Shown piece by piece: positions 1 through 9,046 of a DNA stretch of 64,000 bases (positions are counted from its first letter, which is position 1; the number at the start of each line of letters is the position of its first letter). The position numbers and the translations under genes were made by a program. The stretch lies in the NCBI GenBank assembly GCA_958296105.1, contig OY282441.1, positions 779,800 to 843,799 on the forward strand. The letters run 5' to 3'. The notes under the pieces are model-generated. The model was not told the DNA's origin and made no database searches. It was given only the letters and a program-made list of their open reading frames with translations. Origin of the DNA: an uncultured Dehalococcoidia bacterium. Lineage in GTDB: Bacteria; Chloroflexota; Dehalococcoidia; Lucifugimonadales; UBA1123.

Positions 1-896
1 TCGCAGATGAACAGGCGGAACTCCGAATCCACGCGCACGCGGCAGGGGGCGCTCAGCCGTCTGGTCGGCTCCAGGTCGGTCATCTCGCGCAGTCTCAGCG
101 TCACCTGATTGGCCAGGATGTACTCGCGCCCTGACTTGGACAGGTTGGCGTCTCCGATGAACTGCTCGATGAATCGTCCGTCGGCGTTGAACATTTGCAC
201 TCGGTCGTTGAGCCAGTCGGAGACGTAGATGTCGCCGTGCGCGTCCACGTCCACGGACGAGGGGCGGTTGAACTCGCCCTTGCCGCTGCCGGACGAGCCT
301 ATGCTCATCACGAACTCGCCTTCGCCGGTGAACTTCTGCACTCGGTCGTTGCGCCAGTCGGAGACGTAGACGAAGCCAAGCTCGTCTACGGCGACGCCCC
401 AAGGCATGTTCATCTCGCCTTCGCCGCTGCCCTGCACTCCTCCGATGGTCTGAAGGTGCTTGCCGTCTCGCGTGAAGCGCTGGACGCGGTTGTTGATCGT
501 GTCGGACACGACGATGTTGCCCTGCGCGTCGAAGTCGAGGGCGGAGGGTCTGTCCAGCTGGCCGTGGTCGGAACCCGGCTCTCCCCACGTATCCAGCACG
601 TCGCCGTCCTTGCTCATTACGGTGATCGTGTTCTTCGCCTCGTCGGAGACGTAGAGGTTCTCATCCTCGTCCACGAGCAGGCCGGCGGGCCAGGTGAAGC
701 TGCCCGATCCTCTCAGTCCTAGGTTCTCGTCTTCCCAGTTGATGACTCGCACTTCGGACCCCAAGCCGCCGCGTGTGAGAACGTACACGTTCTCCTCGCC
801 AAATCCGATGTCCACCGGATTGGACGTCACCCGTCTCTGGCCCATCGTCAGATAGTACGGGAACCCGGACCTCAGCAGTGCGTATGGCCTCGCCAT
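1..896 (-). CDS. NHL-repeat protein, 3' end beyond window
   Basis: The frame is open from an ATG at 896 down to the left edge, so the C terminus is missing; about 298 residues are visible. The translation holds successive beta-propeller blades with the NHL pattern, for example 'RPSSVDVDAHGDIYVSDW', 'MPWGVAVDELGFVYVSDW' and 'PSALDFDAQGNIVVSDT', each followed by 'NDRVQ(K/M)F' or a similar strand. NHL propellers bind proteins, RNA or ligands, or act as peptidylglycine-lyase-like or sugar-handling enzymes; nothing here picks one. No signal peptide is seen. The downstream neighbours on the same strand are DUF1501 and DUF1800 genes, separated by a GC-rich hairpin. Family is clear, function is not. 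Confidence 0.85.
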   Translation of the reverse strand, partial: MARPYALLRSGFPYYLTMGQRRVTSNPVDIGFGEENVYVLTRGGLGSEVRVINWEDENLGLRGSGSFTWPAGLLVDEDENLYVSDEAKNTITVMSKDGDVLDTWGEPGSDHGQLDRPSALDFDAQGNIVVSDTINNRVQRFTRDGKHLQTIGGVQGSGEGEMNMPWGVAVDELGFVYVSDWRNDRVQKFTGEGEFVMSIGSSGSGKGEFNRPSSVDVDAHGDIYVSDWLNDRVQMFNADGRFIEQFIGDANLSKSGREYILANQVTLRLREMTDLEPTRRLSAPCRVRVDSEFRLFIC

Positions 897-915
897 GTGT
901 TCAACCTCACTCTTG

Positions 916-939
916 CCCCCTCCCCGTCTGGGGAGGGGG
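916..939. repeat. Intergenic GC hairpin, REP-like
   Basis: A perfect 10-base-pair stem (916-925 with 930-939) closes a GTCT loop between the NHL and DUF1501 genes. No T run follows on the minus strand, the direction of both genes, so it is not a classical terminator. Its flank and arm composition resemble the C-rich hairpin at 42959-42981, suggesting a dispersed REP-like element. Confidence 0.5.
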
Positions 940-973
940 AATCTGCGTTTTTCCAGTCGCTGCTCGAACGGCC

Positions 974-2110
974 CTACTCGAACGGGTGGATCTGCTCGTA
1001 GTGGCCGTTGACGATCGGGGCTGCCTCGACGCCTAGCCACTGCTCCAAGATGGTGCCGTAGATGCCCCGATAGTCTATGGTGTGTTCGAGGTCTTCGCCG
1101 TTCACCCAGCGGGTGGGTTCCAAGGACGGGTACTCGGAGTACAGCCCGCCGGCAACCGTCTTGCCGATGACGAAGGCTCCGCCGCCGGAGCCGTGGTCGG
1201 TGCCGGAGCCGTTGTCGTAGATGCGCCGTCCGAACTCGGTGAACACCAGCATCACCACGTTGTCGTCCGCGTCATGCTCTTCGAGGTCTGCGAAGAAGTC
1301 GTAGATCGCGCCGGACAGGTCGCCTATCAGCTTCGGGTGGGTGGGAACCTCGTTGGCGTGGGTGTCGTATCCGCCGTGAGACGTGTAGAACACGCGCGTT
1401 CCGAGATCGGCGGTGTGGACGCGCGCCACGTCTCGCAGGCTCTTGGCTATCGGGTTGTCCGCGTACTCCACAGTCGACTGGTAGCGTTCGGGGGCGACCT
1501 TTATGAGGTCTGCGCCGGAGAGTACGTCCTGACCTGTGCGCGAGAGGTACTCCATGACTGGACCGGCGCCGATTGCGGGGCCGTACATCTGCTTGAAGAT
1601 GTCGAGCGCCTGATCGCGCTCGCGGCTCTGTATGCCGGTCATCAGGCCGTAGTTGTCGAGGTTGGATACGCTGGTGACAGGCACGCCGGGCATTGCCATG
1701 GCGCGGGGCAAGCCCACGCCGAAGTTGACGCCTGTCAGCGGGTTCTCGCCCGCCGGGTCCAGCTCTCTGAGCGTGCGTCCGAGCCAGCCGATGGTGGATA
1801 CTTCGTGCGGCTCGCAGGTGTGCCAGATGTCCATGCCCCTGAAGTGGGAGCGGTTGGAGTTGGGGTAGCCGATGCCCTGCACTATTCCGACCATGCCCCG
1901 ATCGTACAGATCCTTGAACGCTCCCATCTGGGGGTGGAAGCCGAGCGTGTCATCTATGGGTATCACCTGATCTTGGGGTATGCCCACCAGTGGCCTGTTG
2001 TCGTGGTACACCGAGCTGGTGTACGGGATGATGGTGTTCATAAAGTCGTTGCCGCCGGTCAGCTGCACGACCACGAAGACAGGCGCTTTTCCGCTGCCGT
2101 TTCCCGCCAT
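974..2110 (-). CDS. DUF1501 family protein
   Basis: A 378-residue member of the DUF1501 family (alkaline-phosphatase-like fold, often secreted in Planctomycetes and other environmental bacteria). Visible family motifs are 'LTGGNDFMNTIIPYT' near residue 20 and 'FTEFGRRIYDNGSGTDHG' with following 'GGAFVIG' near residue 290. The start ATG at 2110 has an AGGAG ribosome site 7 bases upstream; the frame stays open further up but that part is a shadow of the DUF1800 gene. No twin-arginine or Sec signal is seen at this start, unlike many relatives. It lies 29 bases after the DUF1800 gene, a pairing seen in many genomes and presumed functional. Substrate unknown. Confidence 0.92.
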   Translation of the reverse strand: MAGNGSGKAPVFVVVQLTGGNDFMNTIIPYTSSVYHDNRPLVGIPQDQVIPIDDTLGFHPQMGAFKDLYDRGMVGIVQGIGYPNSNRSHFRGMDIWHTCEPHEVSTIGWLGRTLRELDPAGENPLTGVNFGVGLPRAMAMPGVPVTSVSNLDNYGLMTGIQSRERDQALDIFKQMYGPAIGAGPVMEYLSRTGQDVLSGADLIKVAPERYQSTVEYADNPIAKSLRDVARVHTADLGTRVFYTSHGGYDTHANEVPTHPKLIGDLSGAIYDFFADLEEHDADDNVVMLVFTEFGRRIYDNGSGTDHGSGGGAFVIGKTVAGGLYSEYPSLEPTRWVNGEDLEHTIDYRGIYGTILEQWLGVEAAPIVNGHYEQIHPFE

Positions 2111-2139
2111 ATCGTTTCTCCTTGTAGTGTTGTGGACGT

Positions 2140-3549
2140 CTAGGCGAACTGGTACTCGCGGGAGGCGACTATCATCTGGAGCATTCGCGCTACCTTGCCC
2201 GCGTTGTCGGTGCGCGCCTGATCGGTGCTTAGGTCGACGTCTCCGACGCTGTCGGCATACGAGGAGAGGGCGCTGCGCGTCTGGTCGCCCACTTCCAGCG
2301 GGCCGACGAGGTCGAGGCAGCGCTCCACGAGCTGATCGGGCGACAGGGCGCCGTCTCGCGCCAGTCTCTCTACTATGGCGCGCACGCCGGGGGAGGAGAG
2401 GTCGTTGAACTGGTTGACGGCGAAGTTCACGCGCTCGTTGAGGGTGCCGCCGTCTATCCACTCGTGGCCGGTGTGCCAGCCCTCCACTGTGGGGGGGTTC
2501 ATCAGTGTCTGGCCCATGATGCTGGTTGCGCCGCTGAGCGCGCCCACGGACTGGCCAGGGGCTGGGAGCCAGTCGTAGGTGCCGACCAGCTTGATTGTTC
2601 CGGCTACCAGCTCGGCCGGGTTCTTGACCTTGCGGTAGCGCGCCTGCCTGAAGAAGTCGGAGTTGAACAGAGTGCGAAGCACGGGTCTCAGCTGTCCGTC
2701 GTTCTCGGCGAAAGCCTGTACGAGCGCGTCTATGGCGTCTGGGTCGTTGGGAGGCTCGATGTTCCACGCGGGAACCTGCGGCTCGTCCGCCACGAAGAAG
2801 TTGTACAGGTGGCGGGATATGAACCTGTAGGATGCCTCCTGATGCGCCACTATATCCACGATGTCCTCGCCGTTGAGGTTGCCGGTGTGGCCGAGGAACG
2901 TCTTTTCGCTGTCGTCGTGGTCTTCGGGGAGGTAGTGGAACTCAGAGGTGTAGTGGCCGAACGGGTACAGGGGGATGGGCTGGGTGAAAGTCCAGCCGGT
3001 GAAGGCGCGCGCGGCGTTCTTGATGTCGTCTTCGGTGTAGTTGCCGACTCCCATGCTGAACAGCTCGAGCAGCTCGCGCCCCCAGTTTTCGTTCGGCTGG
3101 TCGGCGTGGTTTTCGCAGTTGTCCAGCCAGTAGTTCATGGCGGGGTCTCTTGCAAGCTCGGTCAGGATGGTTCGCAGATCGCTCATGCCCACCTCGCGGA
3201 ACATCTCGATCTGTCTGATTATCGTGGGGCTATGCTCGCTCTTGTACCACGCCGTGGCGAACACGTGGTGCCAGAACAGCGCCATCTTCTCTTCGAGGGG
3301 GCGGCGCGAGTTGACCATTCGCCACACCCAGCGCCCAGCCCACAGCTGTACGGCGTCGTGATACGAGAGTTCTAGGTTGTATCTCTTGAGCGCGTCTTCT
3401 TGCAGGTCTTCTTGCCGCTCCGGATGGAGCAGGTCTTCGACCACGTCTTCATACGATTTGCTGGAAAGCTCTTCCAACTCGTCCCTGCCGGCGCCGAACC
3501 CGGCGCGTCGCATCAGGTGGGAGATCAGAGCGAGGTGATTATCCGACAT
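2140..3549 (-). CDS. DUF1800 family protein
   Basis: A 469-residue DUF1800 protein. It starts 'MSDNHLALISHLMRRAGFG', the usual N terminus, and shows 'EKMALFWHHVFAT' (about residue 90), 'NENWGRELLELFSMG' (about 155) and 'NPPTVEGWHTG', all conserved in the family. DUF1800 and DUF1501 genes are regularly adjacent and are thought to work together, perhaps in export or surface polymer metabolism, but the biochemistry is not established. First gene of the two-gene minus-strand unit; only 29 bases separate it from DUF1501. Confidence 0.93.
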   Translation of the reverse strand: MSDNHLALISHLMRRAGFGAGRDELEELSSKSYEDVVEDLLHPERQEDLQEDALKRYNLELSYHDAVQLWAGRWVWRMVNSRRPLEEKMALFWHHVFATAWYKSEHSPTIIRQIEMFREVGMSDLRTILTELARDPAMNYWLDNCENHADQPNENWGRELLELFSMGVGNYTEDDIKNAARAFTGWTFTQPIPLYPFGHYTSEFHYLPEDHDDSEKTFLGHTGNLNGEDIVDIVAHQEASYRFISRHLYNFFVADEPQVPAWNIEPPNDPDAIDALVQAFAENDGQLRPVLRTLFNSDFFRQARYRKVKNPAELVAGTIKLVGTYDWLPAPGQSVGALSGATSIMGQTLMNPPTVEGWHTGHEWIDGGTLNERVNFAVNQFNDLSSPGVRAIVERLARDGALSPDQLVERCLDLVGPLEVGDQTRSALSSYADSVGDVDLSTDQARTDNAGKVARMLQMIVASREYQFA

Positions 3550-3802
3550 TCTAAGGCCCCCGGTGCTGCGTTATCATTCCAAATCGCGCGTTCACATTCG
3601 AGCGGGGCGAGAGCGCCCGCTACTGGGTGGTATTGTACCGCAGCGGCTTTCTCTGTTCAACGGGGTGGAACGCGCGAGTGTGGATCCTGAATCCAGTCGT
3701 ATGCTCTTTCAGGTCCGTATGCTGGTCGTATGCTCCTCGGGGGGGGCGTCGTCGAGGCGGGTTATCGCGCTGAATGGGCGGGCGGGGGCGAATCGCGCGC
3801 GG

Positions 3803-3831
3803 TTGACAGCGCACCCAAACTGCGCCATAGT
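3803..3831 (+). promoter_or_regulatory. Sigma70-type promoter for MFS gene
   Basis: TTGACA at 3803-3808 is followed after 17 bases by CATAGT (3826-3831). Transcription would start near 3838, which argues against any translation start upstream and supports the GTG at 3850. The rest of the 3550-3849 gap contains only short direct repeats such as 'GCGCCATAGTC' twice. Confidence 0.5.
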
Positions 3832-3849
3832 CAGCGCCATAGTCTTACT

Positions 3850-5169
3850 GTGCCAGCTGCGCAAGCGCGGCAGTCGGGAAAGCGAAGCATCTCACTGTTC
3901 ACTCGCCTCTCCTCGATCCTCGATTGGACTCCGCGCACGCCCATCTTCTACGGGTGGGTGGTGCTGGGTATGGCGGCGCTGGGGACGTATGCCGCCACCG
4001 GCGTGGCGCAGGTGGTGATCGGCGGCATCCAGAGCCTCATCTTCGAGGATATGGGCTGGGATCGGTCCACTATAGCGTTCGCGGTCACGGCGGGGACTTG
4101 GACGTCCGGGCTGCTCACTCCGTTCATCGGAAGGCTTGCCGACCGACACGGTCCGAGAAGGCTGATGCCGACGGCGGCTGTCACGGTTGGGGTCTGCTTC
4201 TTCGCGCTGGCCGGCATCCGCGAGGTGTGGCACTTCTACGCCGCGTACATCGTGGCGCGCGCCATAGCGAACCCGGTTCTGGTGGGGGTGGTGGTCAGGA
4301 CGATGGCGGTCAACTTCTTTCGGCGCAGGCGCAACCTAGCCATAGGCTTGGTATCCACGTTCAGGCCGGCAAGCGGCTCGGTGAACATTCAGATAATATC
4401 GTTCGTCGCCGCCGCGTCCAGCTGGCGGGTGGCATACCGAATGCTTGGGGTGTTTTCTCTGCTGCTTGCCGCGCCGCTGTTCCTGATCATGCGCCGAAGG
4501 CCGGAGGACATAGGGCTGTTCCCGGACGGAGACGCCGCGCCTGCGCGCTCGGTCTCGGGCGGAGAGCGCGCATCCGATCCGGAGCGCAGCTGGAGCGCGG
4601 GAGAGGCGCTTGCCACGTCCGCGTTCTGGCTGATCGTGGTGGCGGAGATGCTCACGATCCTGACGTCCGGCACGGTCGGCTATCAGGTGACGCCCTATCT
4701 GGTGGACTCGGGCATGTCTCAGCCGATGGCTGGGGTCGCGCTCAGCCTGAGCTCGCTGCTGGGGGCGGCGGTGAACCCGGGCTGGGGGCTTCTGGCGGAC
4801 AGGTTCCAAGCTCGAATTCTGGCGGCGTTCGCCACCGTCATCACGCTGTTCATCTCGTTCTTCTTTCTGCTCACGTCCGGAGGGGCTTCGGGGTTCGCGG
4901 TGGTCATAGCGTGGGGGACTGCCTCCGGGGGGCTGAACGTTCTGGGAAGCATGATGCTCGCGCAGTACTTCGGGCGCGGCTCGTATGGCACGATCACGGG
5001 GCTGACCGGGCCGTTCCAGATGGTCTTTCTGGGGCTGGGTCCGACGTTCGGGGCGCTGCTGCACGGTCTCAGCGGCGGCTACTCCGTCATATGGATGTAC
5101 GCGCTCGCAGCCTACGCGCTTGCCGCCATTCTCATATTCAGCGCCAGAATGCCGCGCGAGCGGCAGTGA
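3850..5169 (+). CDS. MFS transporter
   Basis: A major facilitator superfamily permease of about 439 residues with about 12 hydrophobic segments. The loop 2-3 signature is visible as 'GRLADRHGPRRLMP' (about residue 95), and the C-terminal half repeats it as 'GLLADRFQARI'. The family is closest in feel to oxalate/formate or monocarboxylate MFS members, but the substrate cannot be told. The frame is open from an ATG at 3730, yet the promoter at 3803-3831 puts the transcript start downstream of that, so the GTG at 3850 was chosen; it lacks a clear ribosome site, so the start is uncertain. Followed by the 63-base repeats and lipB. Confidence 0.85.
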   Translation: MPAAQARQSGKRSISLFTRLSSILDWTPRTPIFYGWVVLGMAALGTYAATGVAQVVIGGIQSLIFEDMGWDRSTIAFAVTAGTWTSGLLTPFIGRLADRHGPRRLMPTAAVTVGVCFFALAGIREVWHFYAAYIVARAIANPVLVGVVVRTMAVNFFRRRRNLAIGLVSTFRPASGSVNIQIISFVAAASSWRVAYRMLGVFSLLLAAPLFLIMRRRPEDIGLFPDGDAAPARSVSGGERASDPERSWSAGEALATSAFWLIVVAEMLTILTSGTVGYQVTPYLVDSGMSQPMAGVALSLSSLLGAAVNPGWGLLADRFQARILAAFATVITLFISFFFLLTSGGASGFAVVIAWGTASGGLNVLGSMMLAQYFGRGSYGTITGLTGPFQMVFLGLGPTFGALLHGLSGGYSVIWMYALAAYALAAILIFSARMPRERQ

Positions 5170-5203
5170 GCCGCGCAGTGGTACAATCCGAGTCACTCGA
5201 TTG

Positions 5204-5389
5204 TCAACAGACTGTCGTCAACAGACTGTCGAGGACACGGCAGGCGCGCAGACGAAGTTCTACAGTCCGGGATGGTATCGCAGATGGATGGCAGAGGATA
5301 CGGCAGGCGCGCAGGAGAAGTTCTATAGTCCGGGATGGTATCGCAGATGGATGGCAGAGGATGCGGCAGGCGCGCAGGCGAAGTTCTAA
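5204..5389. repeat. 14-base and 63-base tandem repeats before lipB
   Basis: Two copies of a 14-base unit (5204-5217, 5218-5231) run into about 2.5 copies of a 63-base unit starting at 5231, 5294 and 5357. The copies differ at several positions, so they are not recent assembly duplicates. The unit is a multiple of three, but no ribosome site or start supports translation. They lie between the MFS stop and lipB and so form the lipB leader. Confidence 0.85.
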
Positions 5390-5399
5390 CGGGTTGCAT

Positions 5400-6137
5400 A
5401 TGATCCGAACAGATGCGCAAGACGTGAGCGACAGGCGGGCGGCGACGCGCAGGGCGCAGGCGCTCAGGCTCGGCGTGGCTGCGTACTCCGAAGCGCTGAG
5501 CATTCAGCGGCGCGTCCACGCGGCGGTGGCGGGCGGCGAGATGCCGGATACGCTGCTCTTGCTGGAGCATCCGCACGTCTATACGGTCGGGCGGCGCGGT
5601 CGGGAGGAGGACATCCTGCTGGACGAGGCGGGTCTGGCGCGGCTGGGGGCGGAGGTTCATCATACGGACCGAGGGGGCGAGGCGACTTACCACGGGCCGG
5701 GGCAGCTGGTGGGGTATCCGATAGTGAATCTGCGGCGCATGGGGATGGGGCCGCTGAAGTACGTGAGGGCGCTGGAACGGGCGCTGACGGGCGCGCTGGA
5801 GGAGATGGGGGTCGAGGCGCAGAGCGAGGGGCGTCCTACGGGGGTGTGGGTGGCGGAGCGCAAGATCGCCGCCATCGGGGTGAAGGTATCGCGGCGGGTG
5901 ACGACTCACGGGTTCGCGCTGAACGTATCGACGGATCTGTCTTACTTCGATCACGTGGTGGCTTGCGGGATGCCGGGGGCGGAGGCGACGTCCGTCAGCC
6001 GCGAGCTGGGGCGGGCGGTGGCGGTGGACGAGGCGGCGGCTATCGTGGCGGAGAAGTTCGGGGAGGTCATGGGGGTGGTGGTGGAAGTGCGCGAGACGGG
6101 GCGCGGCGGGGGGCAGGCGTATCGGGCGACTGGCTGA
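5400..6137 (+). CDS. lipB: Octanoyltransferase LipB
   Basis: LipB moves the octanoyl group from octanoyl-ACP to the lipoyl domains of 2-oxoacid dehydrogenases and the glycine cleavage H protein, the first step of de novo lipoate synthesis in the cytoplasm. The 245-residue product has the hallmark 'DRGGEATYHGPGQLVGYPI' (about residue 90), then 'GVKVSRR' with the catalytic Lys and 'ACGMPG' with the catalytic Cys. The ATG at 5400 gives a normal-length protein; the N terminus is some 15 residues longer than in compact homologues. lipA is not in the window. The leader is made of 63-base repeats. After the stop, 6138-6417 holds only a short duplicated stretch (6184 and 6216). Confidence 0.95.
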   Translation: MIRTDAQDVSDRRAATRRAQALRLGVAAYSEALSIQRRVHAAVAGGEMPDTLLLLEHPHVYTVGRRGREEDILLDEAGLARLGAEVHHTDRGGEATYHGPGQLVGYPIVNLRRMGMGPLKYVRALERALTGALEEMGVEAQSEGRPTGVWVAERKIAAIGVKVSRRVTTHGFALNVSTDLSYFDHVVACGMPGAEATSVSRELGRAVAVDEAAAIVAEKFGEVMGVVVEVRETGRGGGQAYRATG

Positions 6138-6417
6138 GCGGGCGGGTTCGATCTGGCGGGGGCAGGATCCTCGCGTCGTTCCCAAAACGGGCGGACTTCG
6201 GCGGCGGGGCATCCAAAAACGGGGGCGGACTTCGGCGGGGGAAGTGTCGTATAATCCCGGGCAGCAGCTCCCGTTCGTCCAAAGGGAACGGGGGTACTGC
6301 CAACTATCTATTATCTATCACTTGTGCAGGCACTTGCAGGCGCAGGCGGCGCGCTGAATTGCGGTCTCGACGGGGTTTTCGAGCGGCAGCCGGCGGCGCG
6401 GCGGAGGGGTCAACGGT

Positions 6418-6684
6418 ATGTGTACATACGTAACGGAACAGGCGGAGATCGAGGGCGCGGGGCGCGGTCGGCGCGGATGGTTCAAGCTGACCAACGCCAG
6501 AGTGTATTACGATCACCCATTCCACTCGCAAGCCGATCACACGCTGAACATCGACTTCGTGAACGAGGGGCTAGGGCTGGACGCGCGAATTCCGGTCGAG
6601 CTGTCGGCGGAGTCTGCGAGGGCGCTGGTGCAAGCCATCGAAGCCGCGCTCGCTTCAGGGGAGTATCTGCACGCGGCGGACTGA
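6418..6684 (+). CDS. DUF6295 family small protein
   Basis: An 88-residue protein beginning 'MCTYVTEQAEIEGAG' and containing 'GWFKLTNARVYYDHPFHS', 'LNIDFVNEG' and 'RIPVELSAESARALVQAI', which I recognise as the small uncharacterised family DUF6295. A GGAGGGG ribosome site precedes the ATG. No membrane segment or signal; probably a small cytoplasmic alpha/beta protein. Its last 34 codons and stop are repeated directly downstream (see repeat 6583-6854). Function unknown. Confidence 0.8.
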   Translation: MCTYVTEQAEIEGAGRGRRGWFKLTNARVYYDHPFHSQADHTLNIDFVNEGLGLDARIPVELSAESARALVQAIEAALASGEYLHAAD

Positions 6685-6854
6685 AGGAAAGCTGCGCAGA
6701 TGCGCGCTTGGACAGGGTGCGCGAATTCCGGTCGAGCTGTCGGCGGAGTCTGCGAGGGCGCTGGTGCAAGCCATCGAAGCCGCGCTCGCTTCAGGGGAGT
6801 ATCTGCACGCGGCGGACTGAAGGAAAGCTGCGCATCCGCGCGCGTGGACAGGGT
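6583..6854. repeat. 136-base tandem duplication of gene 3' end
   Basis: Bases 6583-6718, covering the last third of the DUF6295 gene, its stop and 34 bases beyond, recur at 6719-6854 with few changes. The second copy has no start codon or ribosome site in the right frame, so it is a dead gene-tail echo rather than a second gene. Confidence 0.9.
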
Positions 6855-6911
6855 GCGACTGTCTGCCGACAGCGAGACAGCATCCTGACTGTCCCGCTAT
6901 CTGTGGAGTCT

Positions 6912-8249
6912 CTAGGGATAGCGGTACTCGCGGATTCCTCGCCAGAGACGCCAGACGGCTATCACTATCGCAACGGACATGATGCCTCCGAGCAGCATGG
7001 CGTTGTTCGCGCCTATCTCCTCGGACATGAACCCGAACCCGAACGTGCCTATGTTTGCGATCATCACGCTCGCCGAGTGGATGCTGACGGCGCGTCCGCG
7101 CATGTGGTCATGGGTGGTCAGCTGAACCGTTGTCTGGCGGGCAGCCATTCCTATGGCTTCTGCTGCGCCGAGTCCTGCGACTAGCGCGGCTGCGAGCCAG
7201 AGCGAGGCTGTCATCGACAGCCCGAACACGATCAGGAGGATGCCGTAAACGAGTGTGGCATACAGCACGAGCATCCCCTTGGCGCTGAATCTGGCTAGGA
7301 ACAGGACGGCGAACGTGCCTGCCACTCCGCCGTATGAGCTCGCCGCCGTCAGCGTGCTGACTGCGCTGCCCCCTCCTCTGAGCAGCCTTTCGGCTATGAG
7401 CGGCAGTATCTGGCGGTAGGAGCCTACGATGGTCACGCCGATGTCGAGGATGTAGAATCCGGGCAGGATGGGGTGCGACCTGACGTACACGAAGCCTTCC
7501 CATATCTTGGCGTATACGTTTGTTTGTCGGAGCATCGCCCAGAGTCCGATAAAGCGGCCGTCTGGCGATGCGGCGCACGTCCTGATGAATAGAGGCAGAA
7601 CGAAAGCGGGCAGCGCGAAGAGGGCGGACAGGGCGAACGCGGCGGTGGCGCCCAAGTAACTCACGACAGCGGCAAACGCCAGCGGCGCGGCGATTGCGCC
7701 AATCTGGAACGCTGCCTGATTCGTCGTCACCGCGTGCATCAGGTACGCGCGCGGCACGAGGTTGGCGGTGATGGCAGCGTGCGCGGGTGCGCCAAATGCG
7801 GCGGAGACTGCCAAGATCACGGTAACTGTGGAGACCTGCCACGTCTCCAGAATGTCGAAGGCGGCGCGAGCCGCAACCAGCGCCATAAAGACGAAGCCGA
7901 GCGCATGCGCCGACGCGATGAGCTTCTTGCGGTCCCAAAGGTCTGCCAAGGCTCCGCCGAACAGAATCCCGAGGAGCTGCACTGGCACCTGCAAGATGCC
8001 CAGCAGGATAACCAGAAAGCCAACCACTAAGCTCGAACCGAAGACGTCGTCCACCCACGCGCCAAATGCCACCATGCTCATCTGCATGGCGGCGATGCCA
8101 GCGACCGATGACAGCCACAGGATGCGATAGTCACGAAAGGCGAAGGCTGCCCACGGCCTGATCGGCGTCTCGGACTGCGGGCGACGCGCTCCTTCGGATG
8201 CGCTCCGTCTTTCCGGATCCTGCGCTGGGCCGGGATCGTCTACTGCCAT
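6912..8249 (-). CDS. MFS exporter, EntS-like (MFS_3)
   Basis: A 445-residue permease with about 12 membrane segments after a 30-residue charged N terminus. The start of the domain, 'FRDYRILWLSSVAGIAAMQM', and 'GALADLWDRKKLI' in loop 2-3 match the MFS_3 (enterobactin exporter-like) family, often exporters of siderophores, drugs or other small molecules. Start ATG at 8249, about 45 bases downstream of a good promoter (8303-8330). No neighbouring gene indicates the substrate. The stop lies inside an 8-base-pair inverted repeat (6894-6901 with 6917-6924), which may be chance. Confidence 0.88.
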   Translation of the reverse strand: MAVDDPGPAQDPERRSASEGARRPQSETPIRPWAAFAFRDYRILWLSSVAGIAAMQMSMVAFGAWVDDVFGSSLVVGFLVILLGILQVPVQLLGILFGGALADLWDRKKLIASAHALGFVFMALVAARAAFDILETWQVSTVTVILAVSAAFGAPAHAAITANLVPRAYLMHAVTTNQAAFQIGAIAAPLAFAAVVSYLGATAAFALSALFALPAFVLPLFIRTCAASPDGRFIGLWAMLRQTNVYAKIWEGFVYVRSHPILPGFYILDIGVTIVGSYRQILPLIAERLLRGGGSAVSTLTAASSYGGVAGTFAVLFLARFSAKGMLVLYATLVYGILLIVFGLSMTASLWLAAALVAGLGAAEAIGMAARQTTVQLTTHDHMRGRAVSIHSASVMIANIGTFGFGFMSEEIGANNAMLLGGIMSVAIVIAVWRLWRGIREYRYP

Positions 8250-8302
8250 GCGAGCGCGGCGCGGGCGTGTGTCGAGGGGGTGATGTTCATGCTACGGATG
8301 GC

Positions 8303-8330
8303 ATTATACAGCAACGGAAGGGTGTCGCAA
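8303..8330 (-). promoter_or_regulatory. Sigma70-type promoter for MFS exporter
   Basis: On the minus strand TTGCGA (8330-8325) and a perfect TATAAT (8308-8303) are 16 bases apart, giving a start about 45 bases before the MFS exporter ATG. The rest of the 8250-8552 gap shows nothing else on either strand. Confidence 0.6.
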
Positions 8331-8552
8331 GATTCTGGATATTCGAGACTCATACGAAAGTACGAGCGGGGCTAGGTACGGAGTACGAGTATGGAATACT
8401 ACTGAGGTCTTTGCAAGATAGTCTTGGCTGCCGATGCGCTTTCCTGTCTCAGGTCGTACATTTGTAATCGAGCCGCTATTAGCGGCGGCTCCACTACAAA
8501 CAAGACATCCACGTGGGCTGACCGGATCGGCAGTCCAAGAAAGGAAACGAAA

Positions 8553-8747
8553 ATGATGTTGAGACTCAAGGGCTGTGAGCGGTGCGGCGGGGACGTGTCG
8601 ATGGGACAGGACTGGCACGGGGACTACCTCCAGTGCATCCAGTGCGGATGGTACAAGGACACGTCTGGCGATCCGCTTCAGGGAATGGTGGACTCGGCGA
8701 TGGCTACGCTGAGAAGTCAGATGATGGCGCAGCGCAAGGCGAGCTGA
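8553..8747 (+). CDS. Small zinc-ribbon protein
   Basis: A 64-residue protein with two CxxC pairs, 'CERCGGDV' near residue 8 and 'LQCIQCGWYK' near residue 29, a four-cysteine zinc ribbon, followed by a helical tail. The ATG at 8553 (with a second ATG directly after) is preceded by AAGGA. Such ribbons often bind nucleic acid or act as small regulators, but nothing defines this one. It stands alone between divergent transcription and a 74-base tandem repeat. Confidence 0.7.
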   Translation: MMLRLKGCERCGGDVSMGQDWHGDYLQCIQCGWYKDTSGDPLQGMVDSAMATLRSQMMAQRKAS

Positions 8748-8794
8748 CCTACCGCAGCCAACCTGCACTTCGTGGAACCCTCTCTCGGACCGAC

Positions 8795-8943
8795 GGGCGG
8801 ATCGACTGCCAGATCGACGGTGCCGGGGGAGGGTTTTCATTTGGGGGTGAAGCCTTATCAGACGCTTCGGGCGGATCGACTGTCGAATCGACGGCGACGG
8901 GAGGGGGTTTTCATTTGGGGGTGAAGCCTTCTCAATACGCTTC
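8795..8943. repeat. 74-base tandem repeat, two copies
   Basis: Copies at 8795-8868 and 8869-8943 share most positions but have several substitutions and a small shift in the G run. They begin 47 bases after the zinc-ribbon stop. No coding potential is evident. Confidence 0.85.
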
Positions 8944-9046
8944 AAGACGCTTCGGAAGGATGGGGAGCTTCTTTACCCTCGTTCGGCGGCGGCTGTATAC
9001 TCGCACTGAAGTATCGGCGGACTGAAACTCGGACGGAGGTTCGATC

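Noticed and set aside
195-722. Open frame of 175 codons on the plus strand
   Set aside because: It is the antisense shadow of the NHL-repeat gene; its composition mirrors that gene and it has no ribosome site.
2111-2767. N-terminal extension of the DUF1501 frame
   Set aside because: The Arg-rich translation is a frame shadow of the DUF1800 gene; a good ribosome site and family start lie at 2110.
3924-5399. Long open frame leading into lipB
   Set aside because: It overlaps the MFS gene in another frame, is Arg/Gly-rich and has no homology; LipB starts at 5400.
6719-6854. Second DUF6295 gene
   Set aside because: Only the 3' third is copied, with no start or ribosome site.
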